The notes under the pieces: model-generated
Told to the model about the DNA's origin: nothing
Database searches by the model: none
The model's input: only the letters and a program-made list of their open reading frames with translations
NCBI GenBank assembly: GCA_027972325.1
Contig: JAPMOS010000009.1
Span: forward strand, 476,501-540,500
Source: Paratrimastix pyriformis
Lineage: Eukaryota; Preaxostyla; Paratrimastigidae
Direction of reading: 5' to 3'
DNA length: 64,000 nucleotides
Shown: positions 35,593-61,350 of the stretch, in pieces
How positions within the stretch are numbered: position 1 is the first letter of the stretch
Layout: each line of letters starts with the position of its first letter
Position numbers and translations under genes: made by a program

Positions 35593-38062
35593 CTTGTTGT
35601 TGTTCTTGTTCTTGTTCTTGTTCTTGTTCTTGTTCTTGTTCTTGTTGGCCGAGTGCATTGATGAATGGCTGGCCATCGGAATCCAAGATCCGCGATCGGG
35701 GTGGCCATCTCACAAGTCGAAGTCTCTCGTGTCTTTGCGTGCATCGGTGCATCGGGACCACGGATTGAGAAATCTCACTTCGACACCCACCTTGGTCGCC
35801 CCCCCCCCCCCCGCTTGACAGGTTCGCTGACCCTCTACGACACGACCCTCTACCGGCCATCCACCGGTGTTCTCCGGACGTCGGCCAGCCTAACCGCCTC
35901 CGCCCTGGCGGCCACCTCGGGAGCCCTGGATCTGGGCCCCGCTGCGACCCTGCGTGCCAACAGCGCCGGGACGGTGACACTGACGGGCGCCCTCGTGGCC
36001 AGCCAGGGGCTGACCAGCCAGACGGGTGTGCTGACCCTGAATGACGTCAGCTGGACCCGGACGGCGGCCGGGGTGCTCTCCGCGGGCACGGCGAAGGTCT
36101 GCTTGCCACGCCCGCACCGTCACGCCCGCCCCTGTCCACGCAACGTCTCCATCACCACGTCCTGCCTGCCCGCCCCCGATCATTCTCCCCCTCTTCCCTG
36201 CAGGTGATTGGCGGCTGGCTGGTGGCGAGCGGGGGCTCGCTTGACCTGGGCAGCGTGACGGTGCGCGTCAGCGGCACGGCGGCCACCCTGACGGGCAGCC
36301 TGACCGTGACCGGGGCCCTGGCCACCCAGAGCAGCACCGTCACCATCCAGGACGTCGTCCTGACCCGCACCGCCGCTGGGGCCCTGAGCACCACCGGGGC
36401 CAGCCTGACCGCCTCGGCCCTGACGGCCACCACGGGCTCGGTGGACCTGGCCTCGGCCCAGCTGCGCACCAGCGGGTCGGCCGTGACGATGACGGCCTCG
36501 GCCCTGACCGTGACGGGCCCTCTGACCACCCAGAGCAGCACCGTCACCATCCGGGATGTCGTGCTGACCCGCACCGGGGCCGGGGCCCTGAGCACGACTG
36601 GGGCCAGCCTCACCGCCTCGGCCCTGACGGCCACCACGGGTGCCCTCGACCTTGCCTCGGCCCAGCTGCGCACCACCGGGTCGGCTGTCACCTTGACGGG
36701 CAGCCTGACCGTGAGCAGCACCGTCACCATCCAGGACGTCGTCCTGACCCGGACGGGGGCCGGGGCCCTGAGCACCACGGGAGCCAGCCTGACAGCCTCG
36801 GCCCTGACGGCCACCACGGGCTCGGTGGACCTTGCCTCGGCACAGTTACGCACCAGCGGGTCGGCGGTCACCCTGACGGCCTCGGCCCTGACCGTGACGG
36901 GCCCTCTGACCACCCAGAGCAGCACCGTCACCATCCGGGATGTCGTCCTGACCCGGACGGGGGCCGGGGCCCTGAGCACCACCGGGGCCAGCCTGACGGC
37001 CTCGGCCCTGACGGCCACCACGGGCGCCCTGACCCTGGGCGGGGTGGCCATCACCACAGCCGCCACCGCCGCCTCCCTGGCCGGCTCGCTCACCGTCAGC
37101 GACGTCCGTCGGCCTGCCTTCTGGGGCCTCGTGGGGCCTGCCTCTCTCTTTACCGGCCCTGCCTTCCTTGCCTCCTCCCCTCCTGTTCTCGTGCCTCGTG
37201 CTGCCTGCCTCTCTCTTTACCGGCCCTGCCTTCCTTGCCTCCTCTTCTGTTCTCGTGCCTCGTGGTTCCTGCGCCGCCTCTCTTTTCGCGTCTCCGTCTA
37301 CCGCCCCCCCTCTGCTGCTGCTGCTGCTGCCGATGGTGGTGGTGTGGTGACTGTTTGTTCACGCATCGCTCCTGCTCTCCTGCTCCTGGGCCGCGCAGCA
37401 ACTGGCGACGACCAACGGGCCGCTGGTGGTGCAGGGCCTGTCGGTGAGCGCGTCGGGGGGCGCCCTGAGCACGGCGGCCCCGATCAGCAGCGGGGGCAGC
37501 CTGACCAGCACCGCGGGGACGCTGGTCCTGGGGCCGGTCACTCTGCAGGCCTCGGGCAGCGGGCCCGCGGCGCGGGTGCTGACGGTGGCCAGCGAGCAGC
37601 TGGTGGTGCAGGGCACCCAGCCCCAGCTGGCCCTGGGGGCGGCCCTCTGGCAGCAGGCCACGGCGGGCCAGCTCGACCTGACCATCGGCCGGCTGGCCCT
37701 CTCGGGGGCCCTCACCGTCACCGGGGGCGAGGCCAACCTCAACGGGTACACAGTCCGTCTCACCGTCCCGTCCCCCGTCCCGTCCCGTCCCGTCCCGTCC
37801 CGTCCCGTCCCGTCCCGTCCCGTCCCGTCCCGTCCCGTCCCGTCCCGTCCCGTCCCGTCCCGTCCCGTCCCGTCCCGTCCCGTCCCGTCCCGTCCCGTCC
37901 CGTCCCGTCCCGTCCCGTCCCGTCCCGTCCCGTCCCGCCCTGCCCCGTCCCGTCACCCCCACGCCATCCTCCGCCCTGCCTCGCCTGCACGCCCTCCGGC
38001 CTGCCCCGCCCCCGGCGCCGGGACCGGTGGTCTTGCCCCGATCGCACACGCTCATATTTTCG

Positions 38063-38105
<43 letters not shown>

Positions 38106-39342
38106 CGCTGCTGCTGCTGCTGCTGCTGCTGCCCAGCTGACGGCTGCCGGCTCGGGGAGCCCGCTGCAGCTGTCGGGCGCCGTGACGGCCGCGGGGACTG
38201 TGACGGCCTCGGGGGGCACCCTGGCCCTGGGCGGGCCGGCCACGTACAGCCTGACCCACACGGCGGCGGGCACCCTGACGGCCAACGGGAGCCTGTCCCT
38301 GACGGGCGGCCTCACGGTGGCCACCACCACCGCCCTGGCCGGGGCCCTCACCGTGGCCGGCACGGCAACCGTCACAGGGGCCCTCGCCGCATCCAGCAAC
38401 TTGGCCGTTGGGGGCGACGCGGCCGTGACAGGGCTGGTGCAGGCCGGCACCCTGGCTGTGGGCACCCCGGCCCCCAGCCTCAGTTACGGCATGGCCGCGG
38501 GGGTGCAGGGCTCGCTGATGGCCGGCAACGTCTTGCTGTCCCACGGGGGGCTGATCATCCGCGATGCGATCGTCTTCCTGGCCACCGCCGCCCCGGCCAC
38601 CTCGGGTCTCAACTTCCACATCAAGTTCAACATCAGCAAAGGTCTGCCCGCACCCCCAAGGATGCACGACGAAGAGGAAGAGGTGAGGGAGGGAGGGAGG
38701 GGAGGAGGGAGGGAGGGGAGGAGGAGGGGAGGAGGGAGGGAGGGAGGGAGGGAGGGGGAGGGAGGAGGAGGGAGGGGAGGACGACAAGAAGAGAACGAAC
38801 AGCCCTTTGCGGCGATGCCCATTTGACATGGTTTTGACAGAATCAACAGAAATCTGCCTGCGAAAGGTCCTTGGGCCCCCATACCTTCGGACGTAGTCCA
38901 AGCACATTCGGACATAGTCTAGCTGGTCAGGATAGTAGACCCTCACTCTACAGACCCGGGTTCGAGTCCCGGTGTCCGAATCCAATTTTCTCACTATTTC
39001 CCTCTTTCTCTTGCAGACCAAGCGCTGACCTTCCGTGTGGGGCTGGAGGCCCACCTGCCGAACGGCAACGTCATCCTGACCTGCTCAGGCCTCTTCACGG
39101 GCACGGCGGCCTCGGGGACCACGCCCTGCTCGGCATACTACAGCTCGGACGGCTTCGCCTGCGTCAAGATGACCTCGAGCTCGGGCAACTTCGCCAACGC
39201 CCTCATCGACGTCTCGTTCTTCTTCGCCTCGCGGCCCGACCCCCAGCAGCCCATCAGCTACCTGTACTACGCCGTCTCGGCCGTGACCATGTGCTGTGTC
39301 AACTTCGGGGCGGGCGACGAATTCCCGGCCACCCAGTGGTGA
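23339..39342 (+). CDS. giant gene A: vWA domain, coiled region, one TM helix, beta-repeat shaft, C-terminal tip
   Basis: Multi-exon gene, start ATG 23339, stop TGA 39340-39342. Phased early exons: 23339-23574, 23628-23697, 23748-23849, 23936 to about 24062, 24311-24457, 24732-24889, 25143-25219, 25524-25610, 25810-25953, 26219-26281, 26682-26757, 26875-27119, 27461-27613, 28025-28355. Then about 28545-28840, 29458-29530, 30130-30305, 30573-30628, 30815-30940 (TM), 31135-31210, 31357-31790, 32070-32209, 32463-32691. Shaft exons 33373-33520, 33781-34166, 34400-34553, 34791-34890, 35233-35371, 35821-36097, 36205-37103, 37399-37753, 38135-38641; tip 39017-39342. The vWA MIDAS is complete (DTSRSMS, GGTN, FSDGMD). 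No signal peptide, so the vWA end is probably cytosolic and the shaft extracellular (type II). Role in adhesion or recognition is inference. Paralog of gene B, tail to tail. Confidence 0.8.
23530..24889 (+). other. vWA domain of gene A with intact MIDAS
   Basis: Exons encode DLIALVDTSRSMSGETL, then DRFSVILFANNVKVLFPL, DEIDHPDGGTNIMGALQAGL, GSIWLFSDGMDSHVRQ and VTIHTFGFGNGHDTVVL. DxSxS, the threonine of GGTN and the aspartate of SDG are the metal-coordinating residues. The following conserved block VELGDMYNEM at 25590-25610 resembles the segment after the vWA domain in plant WAV3-type proteins. Confidence 0.85.
25740..25775. repeat. poly-C in a gene A intron
   Basis: About 20 C directly before the pyrimidine-rich 3' splice site at 25809. 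Similar C runs precede other gene A acceptors at about 26768-26788, 26839-26857, 27211-27230, 27976-27990, 34363-34379 and 35802-35814. Confidence 0.85.
29226..29366. repeat. (GGCAC)n pentanucleotide microsatellite
   Basis: About 25 copies with a few GGCAT variants, intronic in gene A. Produces spurious long frames on both strands. Confidence 0.95.
29669..30127. repeat. 52-bp minisatellite, about 8 copies
   Basis: Unit of 52 bp starting ATGTCCCAGCTCGTCACCCC and ending CGGCGCCTCTCC. Because 52 is not a multiple of three and the unit lacks stops, every forward frame stays open across it. It ends immediately before a gene A exon. Confidence 0.95.
30840..30943 (+). other. transmembrane-helix exon of gene A
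   Basis: Encodes KGFDSLRYRRRCTNICSL then LALCILGWCLFLAAM: a basic pre-membrane segment followed by about 20 hydrophobic residues. The positive charges on the N-terminal side favour a cytosolic N-terminus. Gene B has the equivalent at 48979-49090. Confidence 0.75.
33271..33341 (+). tRNA. tRNA-Gly (GCC)
   Basis: Cloverleaf of 71 nt: acceptor GCGTCGG/CCGACGC, D-arm GTCTAGTGGTAGAAT, anticodon loop TTGCCAT with GCC at 34-36, T-arm CCGGGTTCAATTCCCGG, discriminator A. Internal A and B boxes match eukaryotic tRNA-Gly. It lies inside a 681-nt intron of gene A (32692-33372), same strand, ending 31 nt before the exon. T runs directly after it can serve as Pol III terminator and as polypyrimidine tract. 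Confidence 0.95.
34890..35218. repeat. (ATC)n microsatellite, interrupted
   Basis: ATC arrays broken by CCAATCATCCAATC and CCGATC units between two shaft exons of gene A. A shorter ATC tract lies at 34255-34350. Confidence 0.95.
35515..35646. repeat. (TTG)n then (TTGTTC)n microsatellite
   Basis: About 24 TTG copies followed by TTGTTC hexamers; intronic in gene A. Confidence 0.95.
36345..37060 (+). repeat. coding shaft repeats of gene A (4 units)
   Basis: Units begin TI[QR]DVVLTRT[AG]AG and continue ALSTTGASLTASALTATTG, DLASAQLRT; full units are 68 codons (204 bp), one shortened unit about 60 codons. The alternating Thr/Ser/Ala/Leu/Val pattern predicts a beta-solenoid or trimeric beta-fibre. 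Confidence 0.9.
37769..37940. repeat. (CCCGT)n pentanucleotide microsatellite
   Basis: About 33 copies directly after the donor of a gene A intron. The matching gene B intron has only a few copies. Confidence 0.95.
38062..38132. repeat. (GTT)n and (GCT)n microsatellite
   Basis: GTT run switching to GCTGCTGCT immediately before a 3' splice site of gene A. Confidence 0.95.
38688..38785. repeat. (GGGA)n purine tract
   Basis: G/A-only tract in the last gene A intron, upstream of the tRNA-Glu gene. Confidence 0.9.
38907..38980 (+). tRNA. tRNA-Glu-like (CTC), with C33
   Basis: 74 nt: acceptor TTCGGAC/GTCCGAA pairs perfectly, D-arm ATAGTCTAGCTGGTCAGGAT, anticodon stem GTAGA/TCTAC with loop CCCTCAC giving CTC at 34-36, T-arm CCGGGTTCGAGTCCCGG. 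Body and T-arm match eukaryotic tRNA-Glu. Odd points: position 33 is C instead of the nearly universal U, and the D-stem is weak, so this may be a divergent copy or a pseudogene. It lies in the last gene A intron (38642-39016), same strand, 36 nt before the exon. Confidence 0.8.
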
Positions 39343-40295
39343 GCGGCCAGCGGCCAGCGGGGTGCTGCGTGAGGGGAGTCGTTTGCTGGCTGCCTCGTGT
39401 GTGGGGTTTCTCTTCCATGGTGTGGTGTTGTTGCTGGTGTTGCCGCTGGTGTTGTTGGTGTTGTTGCTGGTGATGTTGTTGATGATATTGTTGATGATTT
39501 CGGATTTATTGCTGGCCCCTCCCCTCCCCTCCCCCCTTCTTTTTCTCTATCCCTGTCTGCCCCGTTTCTCGTTTGTGGTCCACACAACACCGCGCCCCGG
39601 CCCGTCCCGCCATCCCCCGGTTGGCGAGCCGTCATCTCCCCTTCCCTTCCTCCTTCCCCTTCCTCTTCCCTTCCTCTTCCCTTCCTCTTCCCCCAAACAT
39701 GCTCCGACCCAGTCACCCGCAGTCGACTCTGGGCTGGGGGGGAGGGCAGGAACAGCCATGCCACTGGATGCCCTTTTCGCACCACCGCACTCAAACGGGG
39801 TCTGTCAAAGGGAACACGAGAAGGGCCGAATCTCCCCCTTTCCTCTCCCCCTCTCCCCCCTCCTTGTTCCCGTCGTGTCTTCTCGGGGGTCGAGTGGAAG
39901 GAAGCGCTCATGATGATCATCCAAAGACGAACCAGGAAGGAAAAGACCAAATAACCAAACAGAAACAGGAAAGGGAAGAATTGAATCGAATCGGGGGGGA
40001 ATGGAGCGATGGCTGGCCCTGTCCGTCCCATCATCATCACCCAGGACCACCCACACAAGGGAGAAGTGCCGCCATCGAGAGAATGGACCCTGATCGGCCG
40101 GGCCGTGGTGGGAGCGATGCCCCATGACGGGTGCCGACACGCACGCATACTGACAGGTCCCCCAGAAGTGGGCCCAGCCCACCCCAGACACGTGTCCTTG
40201 CCCAGGACGGGAGAATTGCTATACAAAGGCCCAGCCGGCCGGCCGGCCCCAGCCTGCCAGCTCAGGAGAGACGCGCCCAAGCGCCACACAACAGC
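39343..40295. other. spacer between convergent genes A and B
   Basis: Presumed 3' UTRs of both genes. Contains imperfect GTTGTTGCTGGTGTT and CTTCCTCTTCCC repeats and a GGCCGGCCGGCC palindrome near 40231. No gene seen. Confidence 0.5.
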
Positions 40296-55542
<15,247 letters not shown>

Positions 55543-55639
55543 CGTGAACGAATGTTTCTTGGGCGATCGATGACGCGCCCTCCGGCTCACACCTCCCAGC
55601 TCTCTTTCACACCCACACCACATCACCAGCCCACGGCCA

Positions 55640-56060
55640 CCGCGGAGGAGGAGGACGGGGAGGAAGGGACGCGGAGGAGGAGGAGGAGGACCTGGATGAA
55701 GAGTACCGTGAGGGCGCGGATCTGACCTCCGTCTTCAGCAATCGTTCGTTCGGAAGACCCACTCCATCGATTCCCATCGATGACCTCCTGCCCGCCTGTA
55801 CGAAGAAACCTTTTTTGTCCCGTGCAGGGCCGTCACCTCGCCCAGCAGAACCACTCACTCCAATTCGTTTTCGTTGAAATCCTCACGGGCGGGAGGGAGT
55901 CCGGGTGGACAGAATCGCCCTCCTGCTTTGTGGTCACCAAGGTGAGTCCATAAACCCCTCTGTGTTTCAACTCCTTCTAATACGACCATTTTTTGAACAA
56001 AACAAAAACAGGGACGGCAAAACCGTGTCAAAAGTGCATTTCCACCTCAACAGTGGCTGA
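55640..56060 (+). CDS. small gene or gene fragment, unknown
   Basis: On + an acidic block EEEEEDLDEEYREGADLTS can be spliced (donor GTCTTC, acceptor before 55829) to GRHLAQQNHSLQFVFVEI and ESGWTESPSCFVVTK, followed after a GTGAGT donor by DGKTVSKVHFHLNSG and a stop near 56060. The last junction is not in phase in my model. The + strand 3' end overlaps the end of the antisense kinase-like gene. Family not recognised; the upstream start is not found because the region before 55600 is antisense to the first exon of gene B. Confidence 0.35.
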
Positions 56061-59000
56061 GGCGACTGGTGCCGGGGCGATGGCGGCGGCTGCCGCCAGA
56101 CACTCGAGGGCCTTTCTCGGAGTCACTGAGCGATAATTCGGGGGAAGCAGCATCCCCAGGATCGGGCCAACTTGCTGGCGCATCTCGAGGCGCGTCACCA
56201 TTTCGACCGCCCCCCGCGGGATCAGGTAGTCGGCAGGCATGGGGAAATCAGGTTCTGCCAGGGCAAGGAGCACAAGACTCGTTTGGTGTAAAGTGAGGGG
56301 CCCCGCATGATAGATGGTCTGGAAAAAGAACATCTGATCAGCCGGGAGCAAGCAGCGCTTCAGACCGGGGGCACATCCGGGCCAGGCACGCATTTGGGGG
56401 CCTCGCCGTCGAAGGGTTTTGCTCGGTCGTAGTCGATGAGAGTTAACTCGCGAGTGGCGTAGTCATAGCAAAGATTCGAAAGCCTGATATCGCAGTGGGC
56501 CCATCCCCGCTTGGCCAATTCGTAGACTTTGGAGACGAGGGCCCGGGCGATGCAACCAACCTCTTCCGGCGACCTCGGCCAGGAAAAGGTCCGACTGAGA
56601 CTCGGACCGTAGTCCGGCCAGAGCGTCAATCGGAAAACCTTGCCAAAAATGTTCCACTGGAAAGGTGGTGTGGTTGCATTGATCATTTAAACACAAATCC
56701 CCAAAAAACACAGGGGATCCAGCACGAAAGGGACTGAAAGCGTTTGGGAGGCTCGTTAGAGAGCGTGCGGACCTGCCGTCGTGGCGGGATGTGGAACTCC
56801 GGGAGGGAGCAGTGGTGACAGTGTGACGGAAGGCACAACTCAAAAGAGCCCACACGAGCGCCAGTGCAACAGAAGGGAATTCAATGGGCAGACCTCTCGG
56901 AGAATCCGGGCCTGGGGCTTGCGCTCGGTGACTTCTTGGCCTGCTTGGCCTTCTTGGGCGGTGTAGACTTCTCGAGCGACGAGTTTGAGGTAAGGACGCC
57001 CAGGGGCCGCAGGGTCGAGACCGGTTGCCGTCTTGTTTTCAGGGGCACGGAAAAGGCTGCGCGCAACCACCGGTGCTGCACGGATACAACAACAACAACA
57101 ACAAGAGGATGAGGAGGAGAAAGTGGAGCAATTTGCACAGGTGCTGCACGGATACAACAACGAGAGGAGGATGAGGAGGATGAGGAGGAGGAGGAGGAGG
57201 AGGAGGAGGAGGATGATGATGATTGGATGGTGATGATTGGAAGAATGGATGATGATGATTGGACGATGATGATTGGATGATGATGATGAGGAGGAGGACG
57301 ACGACGACGAGGGAGACACAATGTTGCAATTTGCACAGGTGGCCGGCGTGTCTGGCGCGTGCAGCCGATCACAAGCGACGACGGCGCGGAGGGGTCAGAC
57401 CGCCAGTGGATGGAATGAATTCCCATCCCGTCATGCCCTCGAGAAGGACCGCATTGGGGAGCACGCCAAAGCCGCCAGTGCCCTTCGCAGGGTCCGCATT
57501 GAACGTAAGCGCCGAGAGGCGCCCAAGAGATGCCACGGCCAGGCCGAGAGGGGGCACCAGACTGTCACCAAACTGGCACCGCGCAGCGTCCAGGAGCCGC
57601 TCTCCGAATTTTCGGAGCGCTAATTCGGCAGGATCGGGGGCCTCATCGGAGGGGGCATCGGAGGGGGCATCGGCATCGGCATCGGCATCGGCATCGGCAT
57701 CGGCAGCGGTGGCAGCGATGGCAGCGTTGTTCTGACCGCGACCGTGGTCCACATCCATGGACCGGGTCACTGGACGGCGCGACACGGGCTCCGGATGCCC
57801 CGCCTCCTCACTGAGGGCGAGCTGGGTGGGCATCTGTTCCGTCTCCATCGCGGCAAGCTGCGGGTCCGTGGAACAAGAAAAGGAACGGGATGGATCAAAG
57901 CAGGTTGGACAGGACCACGCAATCTCGCCACACAACTCCATCCCTCTTCCCCCCTCCCCTCCCCTCCCTCCCTCCCTCCCTCCCTCCCCCTCCTCCCTCC
58001 CTCCCTCCTCCCTCCCTCCCTCCCTCCCTCCCTCCCTCCCTCCCTCCCTCCCTCCCTCCTCCCTCCCTCCCTCCCTCCCTCCCTCCTCCCTCCCTCCCTC
58101 CCTCCTCCCTCCCTCCCTCCCTCCCTCCCCTCCCTCCCTCCTCCCTCCCTCCCTCCCCTCCCAGCGAATCTGACTCGTTCTCCTGGGAGAATCACGGGGG
58201 ACAAGCTCATGAGACGCACGACAAAGTCAGGACAGACCATCTGCCCGGTGGCTCCCAGCCAGATGGGATCGGATTGGAATGAAACCGAGTGCTGCTCTTG
58301 GCCAGTCCCGAATTCCACTTTGATGTAGCTCTTCAGAAACAGGGACACCTGCCAAAGAGGCAAATGAATGGGGCAGGGAGAGGGCAGCGCACAGACTTCG
58401 GGATCGATGTAGAGGGAAAAGAACTCGTATGGGGCACCAATCTCCGGGTGGTGCAAGAAAACACCGAGGCAACTCGAGTAGGTGTTGACAATGAGTTGTC
58501 CAATCGATTCTGCACAAACACCCAAAGCAAGACGTCAACGAGTGCCCAGTTCGACAGAGACCCAAAGATTGAAATCGGAATGGGGAGGACGCAACATGAC
58601 TTTCGCGGCTGTTTCACCGTCGACTCCTCCGTGAGACGTTTCATCAGCAACATTCATCCCCCCACAACAACCAGAGCGAACCCTTCCCATTTCCATAGAG
58701 GGACTGGTTTTGTGATCCTGGGTGGGTGGGAATCCAAAAAAATCGATGCCGGCTCAGAAGAAAGATCCAAGTGAGGTGGCAACGAAACGTTGATCCCAAG
58801 AGAGCAAGAATAATATCGTCCACGAGGGAAGCGCCAGAATCAAGCAGTGCCATCAGTCCAAAATGACGCAGGCGATAGTCAAGCGCTCAAACGGAGGAAG
58901 AGCACGTCCAATCGAAACGGAAATCAAGACTCACAAGGGGTCTGTCACATGGTTTGGATGGCAGCGTCATGAGAACAGACCTTTTTCGATTGGGTGCGCA

Positions 59001-59844
59001 AACAGAATGTCGAGGACGAACATCGACGCCGAACGGAACGACGACGGGACGGGAAAGCCAGAGACGTAGCACAGGTCGCATGTAGCACAGAGTATGAAGA
59101 ACACGGGGACCGACAGGGCCGGCGGTATGGAGAATGGGGGTGGGTGGGGGGGGGGGACAACGGATGGGGGACGGAGAAAGAAAACGCATCCCACGAGACG
59201 GGGAGTGGATCCGGAAAGTGGAATGACACCCAGAGCCTGCGCCAATGCCCGGGAACAGACACAGACAGAAGCAGTCACCACAGACGGATTCGTTGCCTGC
59301 CCGAGTTGACCTCGACATGGAGCAGCGGGAAACGGCGCCCCTCTTGCTCCATGTAGACCTGGCTGTCCGATGTTGATGCCAGCGTGGCCGTGAGGAGTAC
59401 TGAATGCTACCCAAACCCATGGGACGGAGCCAGCAGAAGCAAGGGCCGAGAGGACGTATGCGAGTGAGTGAGGTGTGCAACAAGAGGCATCCCGCAGCCA
59501 ATGGAAACAGCGCCCTTAGACAAGCAAGCACAGACATAATTGGGGGGAAAGAAGGCAGCAGCCGAACATCCGGATGCAGTGCCGAATGGAGGGCGGCGGA
59601 ATTTCGGTTGGAGCCAAGCCAGGATTTTCTTGACAAACATGCGATGATTTGTGATGGGCGGCGTGTGGGCTTTGAACGGCTCCGTCTGTGCGACATCCTC
59701 CGGCAAGAGGAGCCGTTCAAAAAGAGCATCCAGTAGGCCCGCGGCGAAAATTGACGGGTCGAAAGGAGCGCAACTGGAGAGGGCAGCGGTCTTTGATGGC
59801 TGAGAGCCGGTTCCTGAAGGGGAAGACGCCGGCTGCGCGATCAT
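56028..59844 (-). CDS. crinkler/FunK1-like protein kinase-like protein
   Basis: Multi-exon gene, ATG at 59844, stop at 56028. Exon 1 (59844 to about 59536) is helical and contains IFAAGLLDALFERLLLPED. Exon 2 gives QEGRRFPLLHVEVNSGRQ, exon 3 LDYRLRHFGLMALLDSGASL, later QSIGQLIVNTYSSCLGVFL, then VSLFLKSYIKVEFGT. A linker with Asp-Ala hexanucleotide repeats follows at about 57650-57720. The kinase C-lobe (56690-56350) carries HCDIRLSN, a variant of HRDxKxxN, and LTLIDYDRAKPF, a DFG-position variant. A last exon starts MFFFQTIYHAGPLTLHQTS. The order EV-x-x-G, long middle, HxDIRxxN, IDYD matches fungal/oomycete FunK1- and crinkler-type kinase domains. Unusual catalytic residues leave activity open. 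Upstream exon joins are approximate; one intron holds a long CCCT tract. Confidence 0.55.
57180..57320. repeat. (GAG)n, (GAT)n and ATGATTGG repeats
   Basis: Low-complexity purine tracts within the kinase-like gene, probably intronic; a CAA tract lies just upstream at 57090. Confidence 0.8.
57947..58165. repeat. (CCCT)n pyrimidine tract
   Basis: About 215 bp of CCTCCCTC repeats with occasional TCCTCC breaks, intronic in the kinase-like gene. On the transcribed strand it is a pure purine tract and could form triplex DNA. Confidence 0.95.
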
Positions 59845-60465
59845 CTCCTTCCTGCGAGGGGAGTGAACATAAAGAATCGGGATGCGCCCGTATCCCTAGG
59901 ATTGGGTCCGGCCCGCGGATGATGAGAAAGTGGATGTCCGACCGCCATTCAAAAAAAGGGCTCTAATGTCTGGCAGCAGGGATCAATTGTGATGATATGC
60001 GAGGGATAAAAGTGGGTATTTGGGATGGTGGATGCGGAAAAAAAGTTGCCGATGAGTCCAGTTGAGCTCGATTCAATAAATCAACTTGGCGTTTGGTCTT
60101 TTTCGTTTTTCCACATACAGGGCCCCTGACATATGCTCGCATGCGACACCTTATGCGGGGACAACCGCATTCAACACCAATTCAGACAACCATTTCAACC
60201 AATCACCTGGTTCTTACAGACAAAGTTGCTGCGCGGGTGACAGAGAAGGTCGGCTCATCTCGGTGATCCAGCGAATTTTTTTGCGACTATGTGGGTTGTA
60301 GGGAGCGGGAAGATGAAAAGGAAAGAGAAATGACCTGGACAAGTGAGGTGGCGTTTGGGGTGGAGTCTTGACCTTTAAGAGATGAAAACGATGATACCAG
60401 TTAAAACGAGTTCAACAACTGACCGCTCATCGATTTGCCAAATCGATCGAAGACGTCGTAGATAC
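59845..60465. other. intergenic region
   Basis: Lower GC than the rest of the window. Promoter of the kinase-like gene at the left, 3' flank of the LRR-like gene at the right. No gene seen. Confidence 0.45.
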
Positions 60466-61193
60466 TTAGATACTGCAGTAAACAGTACCCTGTTTCTGGT
60501 GCTCAAGACGGGGGCAGCAGCGTACCAGGGCATCGAGGATCGCAGCCGGAATCGCAGCTTCGATGGTGTGCATCTGAAAGTCCTCCAGATTGTGGAGGTG
60601 CCCCAGGATGCGTGGCATGGCCGGCATCACCCCTTCACCACGGGGGATGCGCAGCACGGCCAGCTGGGTGTGGCCGGAGAAGGCCTTGTCGACCCAGGGG
60701 CCAAAGACGGCCTCGGTGCGTCCGCAGCCCCACAGGGCTTGCTCGTGATCGGACAGAGAGAGCTCGACGAGGCCACGGCAGGGGCCAACCAAGGCAGCCA
60801 GGGCATCAGCCGTGGGTGTGGGCAGCCGATCAGACTCGATCATTTCATCATCATCAGCAGTGGCCTCGGAGTCGATGTCAACATCAAAAGAAATATGCCG
60901 CAGGGTGCCGCGAATGGCCTTCCGTGTGGCGCGCGAGAGTCCAAGAAGTGAAATGTACACACGGAGGGAGCCTGGGGTGCCTTCAGGACCCATCAGGGCT
61001 CGAAGCAGTTCGTATGGCCATCGAGTCGGGTCCTGAATGTTGAATGGGAGGGTCCTCCCGTTGGAGGCCGTCCAAAGTCCATAGCCAAGCAGACCAGGGC
61101 AGGGGAAAAAATGCCGGAAAAATCGGTAGAACACAAGGGGCTTGAGACGCTATCTCGACGGGCAAACGTCGCGTCCTCTTTTCTTAATTCCAT
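60466..61193 (-). CDS. leucine-rich-repeat-like protein
   Basis: Main coding block about 61045-60466 (DPTRWPYELLRALMGPEG, LGLSRATRKAIRGTLRHISF, ALVGPCRGLVELSLSDHEQ, HTQLAVLRIPRGEGVMPAMP, LGHLHNLEDFQMHTIEAAIP, ALVRCCPRLE). Periodic LxxLxL segments with GxLHNLEDFxM and CCPRLE are typical of irregular LRR or F-box-LRR folds, here short (three or four repeats). The first exon probably begins at the ATG at 61193 (MELRKEDATFARRDS) with an intron to about 61050. It faces ERCC1 head to head. Function unknown; LRRs usually bind protein partners. Confidence 0.5.
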
Positions 61194-61350
61194 CGGCGGC
61201 GGCTGTATCGAAGAAGAATGAAGAAATTCTTAAGAAATCACATGTCAGATCGACCGCCAATTTTTGGGATCGTCACGTTTGATTCCTTAGGACGCTTTGA
61301 TTCACACGCCCTCGGTTTTGACTGTTCCAAAGCCGCCTCCACCGACATTG
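61194..61350. promoter_or_regulatory. short divergent promoter region
   Basis: 157 bp separate the starts of the LRR-like gene (-) and ERCC1 (+); AT-richer than its flanks. No specific motif identified. Confidence 0.35.

Larger units (their letters stand above)
36205..38405 (+). repeat. left arm of a large inverted repeat (gene A shaft)
   Basis: Three exons (36205-37103, 37399-37753, 38135-38405) match, at near-identity by eye, the reverse complement of gene B exons within 43268-41165; the introns between them differ. Confidence 0.9.
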
